From Rhodophyticola sp. CCM32 (GTDB lineage: Bacteria; Pseudomonadota; Alphaproteobacteria; Rhodobacterales; Rhodobacteraceae): DNA of 64,000 nucleotides. This document shows, one piece after another, positions 51,095 to 60,041 of the stretch. A model generated the notes under the pieces. That model saw only the letters and a program-made list of their open reading frames with translations, searched no databases and was not told where the DNA came from. Where the stretch lies: the NCBI RefSeq assembly GCF_004751985.1, contig NZ_CP038492.1, positions 2,046,001-2,110,000 of the forward strand, read 5' to 3'. Each line of letters begins with the position of its first letter. The stretch's first letter is position 1. The translations under genes and the position numbers were made by a program.

Positions 51095-52468
51095 ATGAGC
51101 CAGAACCCGCCAGACCTCCGCCCGGATCTAGCCCGGGCCCATGTGCCACGCGACGCCCGACCGGGCCAGCCCACCATCGGCATGGTCTCTCTTGGCTGCC
51201 CCAAGGCGCTGGTCGACAGTGAGCGTATTCTGACCCGCCTTCGGGCGGAGGGATATGCGATTTCGCCTGATTATGATGGGGCCGAGGCGGTGATTGTGAA
51301 CACCTGCGGCTTTCTTGACAGCGCCAAGGCCGAAAGCCTGGACGCGATTGGTGAAGCGCTCCGCGAAAACGGCCGGGTGATCGTGACCGGATGTCTGGGG
51401 GCCGAGCCTGACTATATCACCGGCACCCATCCCAAAGTGCTGGCGGTGACCGGCCCGCATCAATATGAACAGGTGCTGGATGCGGTGCACACCGCCGTGC
51501 CGCCCGCCCCCGACCCGTTCATCGACCTGCTGCCGGGCAGCAGTGTCAGCCTGACGCCCCGCCATTACAGCTATCTGAAGATATCCGAGGGCTGTAACCA
51601 CAAATGCAAATTCTGCATCATCCCCGATATGCGCGGGCGGCTGGCCTCGCGTCCCGCTTTCGCGGTGATGCGGGAGGCGGAAAAACTTGTAGAGGCCGGG
51701 GTGCAGGAACTGCTGGTGATCAGTCAGGATACCTCGGCATATGGCGTTGATATCCGCCATGCGGAAGACCGGGGTCACCGCGCCCATATCACCGATCTGG
51801 CCCGCGATCTGGGGGCGCTTGGGGCCTGGGTGCGGTTGCATTACGTCTACCCCTACCCCCATGTGCGCCAGCTGATCCCGATCATGGCGGACCCGTCGAA
51901 CGGGCTTCTCCCTTACCTCGATATCCCGTTCCAGCATGCCCATCCCGATGTGCTGCGCCGCATGGCGCGCCCGGCCGCTGCTGCGAAAACCCTGGATGAG
52001 ATTGCCGCCTGGCGCGCCATCTGCCCGGATATCACCCTGCGATCCACCTTTATCGTCGGCTACCCCGGAGAGACGGAAGCCGAATTCCAGACCCTGCTTG
52101 ACTGGCTGGACGAGGCAAAGCTCGACCGGGTTGGCTGTTTCAAATACGAAAATGTCGAGGGCGCACGGTCAAATGCCCTGCCCGATCATCTGCCCGAAGA
52201 GGTCAAGGAAGAGCGTTTCGCCCGGTTCATGGAAAAGGCGCAGGCAATCTCTGCGGCCCGGCTTGAGGCGAAGCTGGGGCAACAGATCGAGGTGATCATC
52301 GACGCGGTTGATGCCGAGGGCGCAACCTGCCGCACCAAAGCAGACGCGCCCGAGATTGACGGCAATCTTTTCATCGACGCGGGGTTTGAAGCGCTGGAAC
52401 CGGGGCAGATCGTCACCGTCGAGGTGGATGAGGCCAGCGAATATGACCTGTGGGGCCGGCTGATCTGA
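51095..52468 (+). CDS. rimO: Ribosomal protein S12 methylthiotransferase RimO
   Basis: Radical-SAM enzyme that methylthiolates Asp88 of ribosomal protein S12, 457 residues. The UPF0004 domain contains [15 protein letters not shown] and NTCGF; the radical-SAM cluster motif is CNHKCKFC; a C-terminal TRAM domain ends the protein ([20 protein letters not shown]). The [14 protein letters not shown] form and the LVDSE segment favour RimO over MiaB. It starts after a long structured leader. Downstream lie a foldback element, R2 and R1. Confidence 0.95.
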   Translation: MSQNPPDLRPDLARAHVPRDARPGQPTIGMVSLGCPKALVDSERILTRLRAEGYAISPDYDGAEAVIVNTCGFLDSAKAESLDAIGEALRENGRVIVTGCLGAEPDYITGTHPKVLAVTGPHQYEQVLDAVHTAVPPAPDPFIDLLPGSSVSLTPRHYSYLKISEGCNHKCKFCIIPDMRGRLASRPAFAVMREAEKLVEAGVQELLVISQDTSAYGVDIRHAEDRGHRAHITDLARDLGALGAWVRLHYVYPYPHVRQLIPIMADPSNGLLPYLDIPFQHAHPDVLRRMARPAAAAKTLDEIAAWRAICPDITLRSTFIVGYPGETEAEFQTLLDWLDEAKLDRVGCFKYENVEGARSNALPDHLPEEVKEERFARFMEKAQAISAARLEAKLGQQIEVIIDAVDAEGATCRTKADAPEIDGNLFIDAGFEALEPGQIVTVEVDEASEYDLWGRLI

Positions 52469-52476
52469 ACGCCCTT

Positions 52477-52697
52477 CTATAGAGCGAAATCGTTTCATTC
52501 TGCACCATCGCCCATCGAAATTCGCGTTCGGTATCAGCAGTTTGCTGATCGAGAGGCAGGGAATTTTGATTCAGATTACAGCATGCTGCCTTAAACCTGA
52601 GACATCGCGCATCACAAATGTCCCGAGAACGCGAAGCGTGGCAGGGTATTTGTGATTCAAGTTTCAGGCAGGGTGCTTTAAACGATTTCTGCTATAG
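52477..52697. mobile_element. MITE-like 221-bp foldback element
   Basis: Ends are imperfect inverted repeats: CTATAGAGCGAAATCGTTT at the left (52477-52495) and AAACGATTTCTGCTATAG at the right (52680-52697). Inside are nested inverted repeats: CTGCCTTAAAC (52586-52596) / GTTTCAGGCAG (52661-52671) and ATCACAAAT (52611-52619) / ATTTGTGAT (52648-52656). No coding capacity. The element begins 9 bases after the rimO stop and displaces the R1 copy about 220 bases further than in the other loci, as expected for an insertion. No target-site duplication was identified with certainty. Confidence 0.55.
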
Positions 52698-52719
52698 CGT
52701 TTCGGATTTTACCTGAAAC
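52692..52719 (+). repeat. R2 palindromic repeat
   Basis: CTATAGC-GTTTCGG-atttta-CCTGAAAC. Shares its CTATAG with the right end of the foldback element. A sequence GGAACCTGTTT shortly downstream (52732-52742) also occurs beside the R2/R1 pair at 31.77 kb, so the two loci share more than the hairpins. Confidence 0.6.
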
Positions 52720-52763
52720 ACTACAAATTCCGGAACCTGTTTGTATGAACATAAAGGGCCGCG

Positions 52764-52838
52764 CCCGAACCGAGGGGAGGGCGAGAAGCGCCCGCCCCGT
52801 GGGGGCGGTTCGGGCGCTGCCCGGCGGTGCCGCCGGGC
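52764..52838 (+). repeat. R1 structured repeat, copy 4
   Basis: CCCGAACCG / CGGTTCGGG outer stem (52764-52772, 52806-52814), inner GGGGAGGGCG-AGAAG-CGCCCGCCCC, then GCCCGGCGG-TG-CCGCCGGGC (52819-52838). It lies between convergent rimO and mcm, in sense direction to rimO. Together with the foldback and R2 it fills the 411-base gap; no gene is present there. Confidence 0.9.
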
Positions 52839-52879
52839 GCAAGCTCATAACCTTTCATCATCGGCCGCCCCCGCCCCAG

Positions 52880-55012
52880 TCAGCCCCGCGCCTGACCGAT
52901 CAGGTTCAGGATATCCTTTGCGGCCTCGGGAATATTGGTGCCGGGCCCGAAGATCGCCTTGACCCCCGCTTCCTTCAGGAACTGGTAATCCTGATGCGGG
53001 ATGACGCCGCCGCAGATAACAATAATGTCGCCTGCCCCCTCGGCGGCAAGTGCCGCGATCAGCTTGGGTGCCAGGGTTTTGTGACCTGCGGCCTGGCTGG
53101 AAATACCGATCACATGCACATCATTGTCGATGGCATCCTGCGCGGCTTCCTCGGGCGTCTGGAACAACGGGCCCACATCCACATCGAACCCGATATCGGC
53201 AAAGGCGGTGGCGATGACCTTGGCGCCCCGGTCATGGCCATCCTGGCCCATTTTCACCACCAGCATGCGCGGGCGGCGGCCCTCATCTTCGGCAAATTTC
53301 TCCACATCCGCCTGGATGGCGGCAAAGCCTTCATCGCCCTCATAGGCCGCGCCATAGACACCGGCGAGGGTTTTCACCTCGGCCCGGTGGCGACCAAATG
53401 CCTTTTCCATCGCCATGCTGATTTCCCCCACTGTAGCCCGGGCGCGGGCGGCCTCTACCGCGAATGCCAGAAGATTGCCCGTGCCGGTTGCCGCCGCATT
53501 TTCAAGCGCGGCAAGGGCCCCGTCACATGCGGCTGCATCCCGCGTGCTGCGGATCTGCTCCAGCCGCGCCACCTGCGCCTCGCGCACGGCGTCGTTGTCG
53601 ATATCCAGAATGTCGATCGGGTCTTCCTCGGCCAGGCGGTATTTATTGACGCCCACGATCACCTCATCGCCCCGGTCAATCATCGCCTGTCGTCTGGCCG
53701 CGGATTCCTCGATCCGCAGTTTCGGCATGCCCGAGATGACCGCCTTGGTCATGCCCCCCATCTCTTCCACCTCTTCGATCAGGGCCCAGGCCTGTTCGAT
53801 CAGATCAGCGGTCAGCGCCTCGACATAGTAAGAGCCCGCCAGCGGGTCGACCACATTGGTCACCCCGGTTTCCTCCTGCAGGATCAACTGGGTATTCCGC
53901 GCGATCCGGGCCGCGAATTCCGTGGGCAGGGCAATCGCCTCGTCCAGCGCGTTGGTGTGCAGGCTTTGCGTGCCGCCCAGAACCGCGCTCATCGCCTCAT
54001 AGGCGGTGCGCACCACATTGTTATAGGGGTCCTGTTCCTGCAGGGACACGCCCGAGGTCTGGCAATGGGTCCGCAGCATCTTGGACCGTTCGGATTTGGC
54101 ACCGAAACCGGTCATGATCCGGTGCCACAGGAACCGGGCGGCGCGCAGCTTGGCGGCCTCCATGAAGAAATTCATCCCGATGGCGAAAAAGAAGCTCAGG
54201 CGACCTGCGAACTTGTCCACATCCATGCCGCGCTCCAGCGCCACACGAACATATTCGCGGCCATCGGCAATGGTATAGGCCAGTTCCTGCACCAGGTTCG
54301 CCCCGGCCTCCTGCATGTGGTAGCCCGAGATCGAGATCGAGTTGAATTTCGGCATTTCGTCAGAAGTGTATTCGATGATATCCGCGATGATCCGCATGCT
54401 GGGTTCGGGCGGGTAGATATAGGTGTTCCGCACCATGAATTCTTTGAGGATGTCATTCTGAATGGTGCCGGAAAGCACCGCGCGGTCATGGCCCTGTTCC
54501 TCGCCTGCGACGATGAAATTCGCCAGGATCGGGATCACCGCACCATTCATCGTCATCGAGACCGAAACTTTGTCCAAAGGGATGCCGTCAAAGAGGATTT
54601 TCATATCCTCGACACTGTCGATGGCCACACCGGCTTTGCCCACATCGCCCAGCACACGGGGGTGGTCGCTGTCATAGCCCCGGTGGGTCGCCAGATCGAA
54701 GGCCACCGATACCCCCTGCTGCCCGGCGGCCAGCGCCTTGCGGTAAAACGCGTTCGATTCCTCGGCGGTGGAGAACCCGGCATATTGCCGGATCGTCCAG
54801 GGGCGGCCCGCATACATCGTCGCCTTCACCCCGCGGGTAAAGGGCGCCTCCCCCGGGATGCCGCCCATATGCGGCAGACCGTCCGTATCGGTCGCGGTGT
54901 AAAGCGGCTTGACCGGAATGCCTTCCAATGTGTTCCAGGTCAGATCATCGGGCGCGCGATCGCGCAGCTCTTTCTCCGCAAGCGCATGCCAGGCATCGGT
55001 TTTCTTGGTCAT
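52880..55012 (-). CDS. mcm: Methylmalonyl-CoA mutase
   Basis: Adenosylcobalamin-dependent mutase converting (R)-methylmalonyl-CoA to succinyl-CoA, 710 residues in the single-chain form. The substrate TIM-barrel domain includes [20 protein letters not shown] (20 residues) and the active-site segment [17 protein letters not shown] [13 protein letters not shown]. The C-terminal B12-binding domain has the DxHxxG motif in [13 protein letters not shown]. With pccA and pccB it completes propionyl-CoA assimilation. The start at ATG 55012 lies opposite a divergent DUF4174 gene. Confidence 0.96.
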   Translation of the reverse strand: MTKKTDAWHALAEKELRDRAPDDLTWNTLEGIPVKPLYTATDTDGLPHMGGIPGEAPFTRGVKATMYAGRPWTIRQYAGFSTAEESNAFYRKALAAGQQGVSVAFDLATHRGYDSDHPRVLGDVGKAGVAIDSVEDMKILFDGIPLDKVSVSMTMNGAVIPILANFIVAGEEQGHDRAVLSGTIQNDILKEFMVRNTYIYPPEPSMRIIADIIEYTSDEMPKFNSISISGYHMQEAGANLVQELAYTIADGREYVRVALERGMDVDKFAGRLSFFFAIGMNFFMEAAKLRAARFLWHRIMTGFGAKSERSKMLRTHCQTSGVSLQEQDPYNNVVRTAYEAMSAVLGGTQSLHTNALDEAIALPTEFAARIARNTQLILQEETGVTNVVDPLAGSYYVEALTADLIEQAWALIEEVEEMGGMTKAVISGMPKLRIEESAARRQAMIDRGDEVIVGVNKYRLAEEDPIDILDIDNDAVREAQVARLEQIRSTRDAAACDGALAALENAAATGTGNLLAFAVEAARARATVGEISMAMEKAFGRHRAEVKTLAGVYGAAYEGDEGFAAIQADVEKFAEDEGRRPRMLVVKMGQDGHDRGAKVIATAFADIGFDVDVGPLFQTPEEAAQDAIDNDVHVIGISSQAAGHKTLAPKLIAALAAEGAGDIIVICGGVIPHQDYQFLKEAGVKAIFGPGTNIPEAAKDILNLIGQARG

Positions 55013-55239
55013 GTGGGTGTCCTCTTCCTTATCCTGTCACAGCCCGCGCCGTCGTTTGGGTGCTGATCCCCCGGCCCGTCCCGTCCGGCGGCGGTGCCCC
55101 GTCGTGCAGCGTTTTAGCCGCCAATAGCTGCCTGAGTTCGCGATACATCCCGCAATCGACACGATCCGGATGACCAAAGGTCACGAAAGCCTTCGCTTTC
55201 CCCCGACCAGCCCCTATATCTGACACAGACGGAGGAGTG

Positions 55240-55713
55240 ATGCGCGCAAGTTCCATACCATTTCTAGCCCTTGGTTTTGCACTGTTTCTTGGGCTACCGG
55301 CCCTGTCGCAGGATGTGGCCATGGACCAGGGCACCGTCACCGACGGGGCCACCGAAATCGTGGACCCGTTGGAGCCGCGATCCGCGATCGGTCTGGAGCT
55401 TGACGATTTTCTCTGGGTTGCGCGGCCCATCGTGGTGTTTGCCGATACCGATGCAGACCCCAGATTTCGCGAGCAGATGGCGCTCTTGGCCGCGCGCCCT
55501 GATCCGCTGCTGGAACGGGATGTGGTCATCATCTTCGACACCGATCCCGATGCCGGTTCTGACATCCGGCGCGCCTTGCGCCCGCGCGGTTTTGCCCTGG
55601 TGCTGATGGACAAGGACGGCACCGTCAATCTGCGCCGCCCCTCGCCCCGAGATGTGCGCGAGATCACCCGCGCCATCGACAATATGCCGATCCGCATCGA
55701 AGAGACGCAGTGA
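55240..55713 (+). CDS. Exported DUF4174 protein
   Basis: Periplasmic protein of 157 residues with signal peptide (FLALGFALFLGLPALSQ) and a DUF4174 domain, a thioredoxin-like fold without visible CxxC. The family start LDDFLWVARPIVVFAD and the segment GFALVLMDKDGTVNLRR are present. GGAGG precedes ATG 55240, with a GTG directly before it. Function unknown. Convergent with dinB; the stops are one base apart. Confidence 0.88.
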   Translation: MRASSIPFLALGFALFLGLPALSQDVAMDQGTVTDGATEIVDPLEPRSAIGLELDDFLWVARPIVVFADTDADPRFREQMALLAARPDPLLERDVVIIFDTDPDAGSDIRRALRPRGFALVLMDKDGTVNLRRPSPRDVREITRAIDNMPIRIEETQ

Positions 55714-55714
55714 T

Positions 55715-56953
55715 CTATTCGTGAAACTCCGCCCGGTCGGGCACCCGCTGAAAGGCGATTTTCGCGCCGGTGAAGGGCACCTTGTGCGGTGGCAACTCGC
55801 CAAAGCGCACCGTGTCCTGACCGAACCGCGCGTTCAGCCCGTCGATCATCGAGCATAATCGCTCGCTCCGGCTTTGTTCCCCCGCGCTGCGTGCCTCGAA
55901 CAGATCGGCCATATGGGCGCTCATCGGCACCAGCCCGGCCAGCATGACCGAAACGCTTCGCGGGGCGGCAAGCTCCAACCGGTCCCAATAGCGCCCGAAG
56001 GTTCGCAGCAGGGTGAATGTGTCCTGCGTCGCCATCATGGTATCGCCCGTTGACTGCCGCCCGCAACGGTCGCAACTGGCGCTGATATGCAGCGACCGCG
56101 CCAGCAGCCCCTCCCGTCTGAGGCGGGAGGCCGCCTTGACCAGCAAACGCCGCGCCACCAGCCGCGCGCCCTGCGCGGTGCGGTTTTGCGGCACCAGCCG
56201 CTGCCCATGGCCAAGCGAACTGCGCCGGGTCGGCGGATAGATCACCCTGCCGCCCTGCAATTGCGTCAGAAACCGCGCCCCTTCCACATTGCCCCAAAGA
56301 TGGCGCGCCGCTTTCGGCGTCAGGGCATAAAGCCCCGCCGCGTCGTGAATGCCCGCCCGGTCCAGCCGCGCCAGCACCCCTTTGGAAATGCCCGGAAACC
56401 TGGAAAGCGGCAGATGGGATATCTTGCCCGGCAGCTCTTCCGCCGTGATCCAGCCCAGCCCTTTCGGCTTGGACATTTCGGCCACCACCTTCGCCAGAAG
56501 CTTGTTTGGCGCCACCCCGACCGAGGCGGTCAGCGCCGGATGCACATGACCCGCGATGGCCTGTTGCAGGGCAAGCCCGATCTCCCGCGCGCGCCCAAGC
56601 TCCTGCTGTTCCCCCATCAGCAGACAGGAAAATTCGTCCACCGAATGGGCGGTATGGATCGGCAGAACCGTTTCCACCGCATCGCGGATCTGATGATGAT
56701 AGGCGACACAGACATCGTGCTGCGCGGCGCGAAACACGATATCCGGGCACAGGCGCCGCGCCTCGGCGGCGCGGGTGCCAAAACCGATACCGCAGATTTT
56801 CGCCTCGCGGCTGGCGGCAATCAGGGCGGCCCCCGGCGCATCGGTTGTCACAACCCCCACGGGCCGCCCGATCAGCGCGGGTTCCTCTGCCTGACAGACA
56901 GAGGCAAAATAGGAATCCATGTCGAAAAACAGGGTCGATACACGCTGTGACAT
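55715..56953 (-). CDS. dinB: Y-family DNA polymerase (Pol IV-like)
   Basis: Translesion DNA polymerase, 412 residues. The palm-domain metal motifs are present: FFDMDSYFAS at the start and HSVDEFSC for the catalytic Asp-Glu pair. Helix-hairpin-helix segment LPLSRFPGISKGVLARL follows, and a little-finger domain. A CDRCGRQ motif in the C-terminal third is characteristic of the Rhodobacteraceae form. The C-terminus (residues after about 400) is short. ATG 56953 starts two residues before the standard N-terminus; longer frames lack support. It sits inside the propionate cluster with no metabolic link. Confidence 0.9.
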   Translation of the reverse strand: MSQRVSTLFFDMDSYFASVCQAEEPALIGRPVGVVTTDAPGAALIAASREAKICGIGFGTRAAEARRLCPDIVFRAAQHDVCVAYHHQIRDAVETVLPIHTAHSVDEFSCLLMGEQQELGRAREIGLALQQAIAGHVHPALTASVGVAPNKLLAKVVAEMSKPKGLGWITAEELPGKISHLPLSRFPGISKGVLARLDRAGIHDAAGLYALTPKAARHLWGNVEGARFLTQLQGGRVIYPPTRRSSLGHGQRLVPQNRTAQGARLVARRLLVKAASRLRREGLLARSLHISASCDRCGRQSTGDTMMATQDTFTLLRTFGRYWDRLELAAPRSVSVMLAGLVPMSAHMADLFEARSAGEQSRSERLCSMIDGLNARFGQDTVRFGELPPHKVPFTGAKIAFQRVPDRAEFHE

Positions 56954-57073
56954 GGCGGGACTCAGAAGCTGTGCCGGGGTGGGCAATTCTGGAACATAAA
57001 GGGAACAAATGCAAGCGGGCGGCACTGGCCAGCCCGTCAGCCTTCTGCAACCGGTTATATGCGCCCCTGGCTG

Positions 57074-59074
57074 TCATTCGAACTCCATGATCACATCATC
57101 GACCGCCAGACTGTCACCGGCACCGGCATTGATCTTGGCCACCACGCCCTTTTTCTCGGCGCGCAGGATATTCTCCATCTTCATCGCCTCGATGGTACAC
57201 AGCGCCTGGCCTTCCTGAATCTCGTCGCCTTCGGCCACATCGACCTTCACGATCAGACCCGGCATCGGGCAGAGCAGCAGCCGCGAGGTATCGGGCGGCA
57301 GTTTCTCGGGCATCAACTCGGCCAGTTCCGCCTGCCGGGGGGTACGCACCACCACTTTCAAATCCGCCCCGCGATACCGCAACCGGGCCCCGCCACGAAT
57401 GAAATCGGTCTTCACGATCATCGGCCGGTCGCCCACCGTGCCTTTGAACAGTGTCTCGCCCAGATGCCAGTCAGAATTGACCTTGTACTGGGTCTGATCC
57501 TCGAAGGTCACTTCGGTGCCGAAATCAGTCTCTTCGATATGCACGGGGAAAGATTGCCTGCCCACAAACACCACCCAATCGGGCGCCACCCGGCGGGAAT
57601 GGTTGGGCATCGTGCCACTGATCCGGGCGGCGCGTTCCTCTTTCAGCATTTTCATATGGGCGGCCACGGCGGCCAGATATTTCAGGTCATCTCCTTCCGG
57701 GGTCACACCTTCGAACCCGTCGGGATATTCCTCTTCGATAAAAGCGGTGGTGATATTGCCCGAGGTAAAGCGCGGATGGTCCATGACGGCAGCCAGGAAA
57801 GGCAGGTTATGACCGATCCCTTCCAGTTCGAACCCGTCCAGCGCATTGCGCATCGCCTCGATCGCCCCGGCCCGGGTCGGGGCCCAGGTGCAAAGCTTGG
57901 CGATCATCGGGTCATAATACATCGAGATCTCGCCCCCCTCGAACACCCCGGTATCGTTGCGGACGCAGTGATCTTCCCAATGGCCTTCCTCGGGCGGACG
58001 ATAGCGCACCAGCCGCCCGATGGAGGGCAGAAAGCCGCGATACGGGTCTTCGGCATAAAGCCGGCTTTCCATCGCCCAGCCGGTCAGGGTGACATCCCCT
58101 TGCGCGAAGGGCAGTGTTTCCCCCCCTGCAACGCGGATCATCTGTTCCACCAGATCGACCCCGGTGATCAATTCGGTCACCGGGTGTTCCACCTGCAATC
58201 GGGTATTCATTTCAAGGAAATAGAAGTTCTTGTCGCCATCGACGATAAACTCCACCGTGCCGGCGCTGGTATAGCCCACAGCCTGAGCCAGGGCGACGGC
58301 CTGTTCGCCCATGGCTTTTCGGGTCGCCTCATCCAGAAACGGGCTTGGGGCCTCCTCGATCACCTTCTGGTTGCGCCGCTGGATCGAACATTCCCGTTCC
58401 CCCAGATAGACCGCATTGCCATAGGCATCGGCCAGAACCTGTATCTCGATATGCCGGGGCTGGGTCACGAATTTCTCGATGAAAATCCGGTCATCGCCGA
58501 AACTGCTGGCCGCCTCGTTTTTCGAGCTTTGGAAGCCTTCGCGGGCCTCCGTGTCATTCCAGGCGATCCGCATACCCTTGCCGCCACCGCCCGCGCTGGC
58601 CTTGATCATCACCGGGTAACCGACTTCGTTCGAAATTTTCACCGCCTCATCGGCATCGGCAATCAGGCCCATATATCCGGGGACGGTGGAAACCCCCGCT
58701 TCCTGCGCGATCTTCTTGGAGGTGATCTTGTCGCCCATCTGTTCAATCGCGGTGGCAGGCGGGCCGACAAAGGCCACGCCCTCGGCCTCAAGCGCTTCGG
58801 CAAACATCTTGTTTTCGCTCAGAAACCCGTAACCGGGATGCACGGCCTCTGCCCCGGTATCGCGAATGGCCTGCATCACCTTGTCGATGACAATATAGCT
58901 TTCCGCAGCAGGGGGCGGCCCGATATGCACCGCTTCATCGGCCATCTTCACATGCAGCGCATCGCGATCCGCATCGGAATAGATCGCAACCGTGGTGATC
59001 CCCATTTTGCGGGCGGTCTTGATCACCCGGCAGGCGATCTCGCCGCGATTGGCGATCAGGAGTTTCTTGAACAT
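57074..59074 (-). CDS. pccA: Propionyl-CoA carboxylase alpha (biotin) subunit
   Basis: Biotin carboxylase/carrier subunit, 666 residues, which with PccB carboxylates propionyl-CoA to methylmalonyl-CoA. ATP-grasp biotin carboxylase domain (MFKKLLIANRGEIACR start; GGGGKGMR; EMNTRLQVEHPVTE) covers residues about 1-450. A BT domain follows, and the C-terminal carrier has the biotinyl lysine in EAMKMEN. Only about 45 bases separate its start from an upstream terminator, and a small hairpin sits in that leader. Confidence 0.96.
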   Translation of the reverse strand: MFKKLLIANRGEIACRVIKTARKMGITTVAIYSDADRDALHVKMADEAVHIGPPPAAESYIVIDKVMQAIRDTGAEAVHPGYGFLSENKMFAEALEAEGVAFVGPPATAIEQMGDKITSKKIAQEAGVSTVPGYMGLIADADEAVKISNEVGYPVMIKASAGGGGKGMRIAWNDTEAREGFQSSKNEAASSFGDDRIFIEKFVTQPRHIEIQVLADAYGNAVYLGERECSIQRRNQKVIEEAPSPFLDEATRKAMGEQAVALAQAVGYTSAGTVEFIVDGDKNFYFLEMNTRLQVEHPVTELITGVDLVEQMIRVAGGETLPFAQGDVTLTGWAMESRLYAEDPYRGFLPSIGRLVRYRPPEEGHWEDHCVRNDTGVFEGGEISMYYDPMIAKLCTWAPTRAGAIEAMRNALDGFELEGIGHNLPFLAAVMDHPRFTSGNITTAFIEEEYPDGFEGVTPEGDDLKYLAAVAAHMKMLKEERAARISGTMPNHSRRVAPDWVVFVGRQSFPVHIEETDFGTEVTFEDQTQYKVNSDWHLGETLFKGTVGDRPMIVKTDFIRGGARLRYRGADLKVVVRTPRQAELAELMPEKLPPDTSRLLLCPMPGLIVKVDVAEGDEIQEGQALCTIEAMKMENILRAEKKGVVAKINAGAGDSLAVDDVIMEFE

Positions 59075-59094
59075 GTCGGTCTGTCCCTTCTTTT

Positions 59095-59110
59095 CAGGCG
59101 CAGACGCCTG
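59095..59110 (-). promoter_or_regulatory. Small hairpin in pccA leader
   Basis: CAGGCG-caga/tctg-CGCCTG, a perfect 6-bp stem with a 4-base loop, 21 bases upstream of the pccA ATG and directly after the terminator of the preceding gene. It may mask or shape the ribosome-binding region. Confidence 0.35.
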
Positions 59111-59118
59111 TCTTCAGC

Positions 59119-59160
59119 ACAAAAAAGGCCACCCGGGCTCTTACCCCGGCGGCCTTTTGT
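59119..59160 (-). terminator. Intrinsic terminator after small lipoprotein gene
   Basis: On the minus strand AAAAGGCC-g-CCGGGG...CCCGGG-t-GGCCTTTTTT: a GC-rich stem (GGCC plus CCGGG) with flanking A- and U-tracts. It therefore works in the minus direction and possibly in both. It lies 35 bases after the lipoprotein stop and just before pccA. Confidence 0.85.
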
Positions 59161-59194
59161 CAGGTCGATGATCTCGGTTGTGAAGTGCCGCGCC

Positions 59195-59401
59195 TTAGCG
59201 GCAGATATTGGTGATCTCGTCGCAGACCGCGCCAAGGGCGCCGCCGACAACGATGCCGGTTGCGACACTGCCGCCAAGCGCCGCAGCCGCGACACCGCCT
59301 GCTGCCGCGCCGACACCGGCCCGTTCCAGATCAGATGACACACAGGCCGATAGGCCCAATATGGCAACAAGTGCGATGGTAAGTTTGTAGGTTGCGCGCA
59401 T
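59195..59401 (-). CDS. Small glycine-rich lipoprotein
   Basis: Lipoprotein of 68 residues: signal MRATYKLTIALVAILGLSAC with lipobox LSAC, then a glycine-zipper-like segment (GVGAAAGGVAAAALGGSV) and two further cysteines near the end (VCDEITNIC). Glycine-zipper lipoproteins are common small envelope proteins of unknown function. AGGAGA lies before the ATG. Followed by a strong terminator, so it is probably a monocistronic, abundant transcript. Confidence 0.85.
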   Translation of the reverse strand: MRATYKLTIALVAILGLSACVSSDLERAGVGAAAGGVAAAALGGSVATGIVVGGALGAVCDEITNICR

Positions 59402-59465
59402 TTTGCGTCTTCTCCTGTCGATATTATGCCTCTGTGACGTAAGCTTACCCTATCCGGCCTCACAT

Positions 59466-59500
59466 AAAAAGGCGGTCGGCGCAGAGTTCTGGCCGACCGC
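59466..59500 (-). terminator. Intrinsic terminator
   Basis: On the minus strand GCGGTCGGC-11-base loop-GCCGACCGC followed by CTTTTT. A perfect 9-bp GC-rich stem with a U-tract. It ends the transcript of the 59667-60041 gene or of the candidate RNA. Confidence 0.8.
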
Positions 59501-59635
59501 GTCGAAGGTGAAGGGTAACACGTCTTGTCACGACCGACCCAATAACGACTGGGGACAGGGGCCGGTCGTCCAAAGCTTGCACAGGAGAAACCGGCACCAA
59601 AGGGCAAGCTTTGACCGGTTTCGCTTTGGGCCGGA
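59466..59635 (-). ncRNA. Candidate structured RNA with own terminator
   Basis: On the minus strand, a 265-base gap holds three interleaved inverted repeats (order a-b-c-a'-b'-c': CCAAAG, GAAACCGG, AAAGCTTGC, CTTTGG, CCGGTTTC, GCAAGCTTT at 59572-59629). A further stem follows, ACGACCG/CGGTCGT (59530-59569), then the terminator hairpin at 59466-59500. No coding frame fits. This is what a small RNA or a long 3' UTR-derived RNA would look like, but no promoter was identified. Confidence 0.35.
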
Positions 59636-59666
59636 ATTCGCGCAATCGGGCAGGAGATAGGCAGCA

Positions 59667-60041
59667 TCATGCCGACAGCCCCTCCCAAACGCCCGATCCG
59701 TCAAACGCCTCGGGGAAGGACACGCGGGCGCGGGATTCGTCAATTTGCAACAGCGCATCATAGCTTTCGGGATCAAACGGGTCTTCGATACTGATGATCT
59801 CGCGCCCGAACAGCCAGCTCAACCGGCCTGCATCCAGATTGCCGCGCTCAAACGGCTCAGACCCGAAATAAAGCCACAGCGCCTCGATGAACCCGGCATC
59901 GGCGCGCCGGTCCGCAGGCCGCCGGTCCGCATGCCGTTCGCGCCGGACCAAAGGGGTGGCCCCCGCCTTGTTCTCACGGCGAATGGTGAACTGGTAATCG
60001 GTGCCCGGAAGACGACCGGGGAAACCGCGATGCTTGATCAT
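59667..60041 (-). CDS. Hypothetical protein
   Basis: Cytoplasmic protein of 124 residues, not recognised. No signal peptide or membrane segment. It is polar at the start (many Arg/Asp, ERHADRRPADRRADAG), and the C-terminal half is more structured, with FIEALWLYFGSEPFERG and a conserved-looking DPFDPESYDALLQIDE. GGGGAGG lies 5-6 bases before ATG 60041, strongly supporting translation. A terminator lies downstream. Context in the propionate cluster gives no clear role. Confidence 0.65.
   Translation of the reverse strand: MIKHRGFPGRLPGTDYQFTIRRENKAGATPLVRRERHADRRPADRRADAGFIEALWLYFGSEPFERGNLDAGRLSWLFGREIISIEDPFDPESYDALLQIDESRARVSFPEAFDGSGVWEGLSA

Noticed and set aside
52745..55066. 773-codon open frame on the + strand
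   Set aside because: Antisense to mcm and begins inside the R1 repeat; no recognisable domain.
55029..57077. 682-codon open frame on the - strand
   Set aside because: Overlaps dinB in another frame and the DUF4174 gene in antisense; no conserved motifs, low-complexity product.
57059..59338. 759-codon open frame on the + strand
   Set aside because: Antisense to pccA, which is intact with a biotinylation motif.
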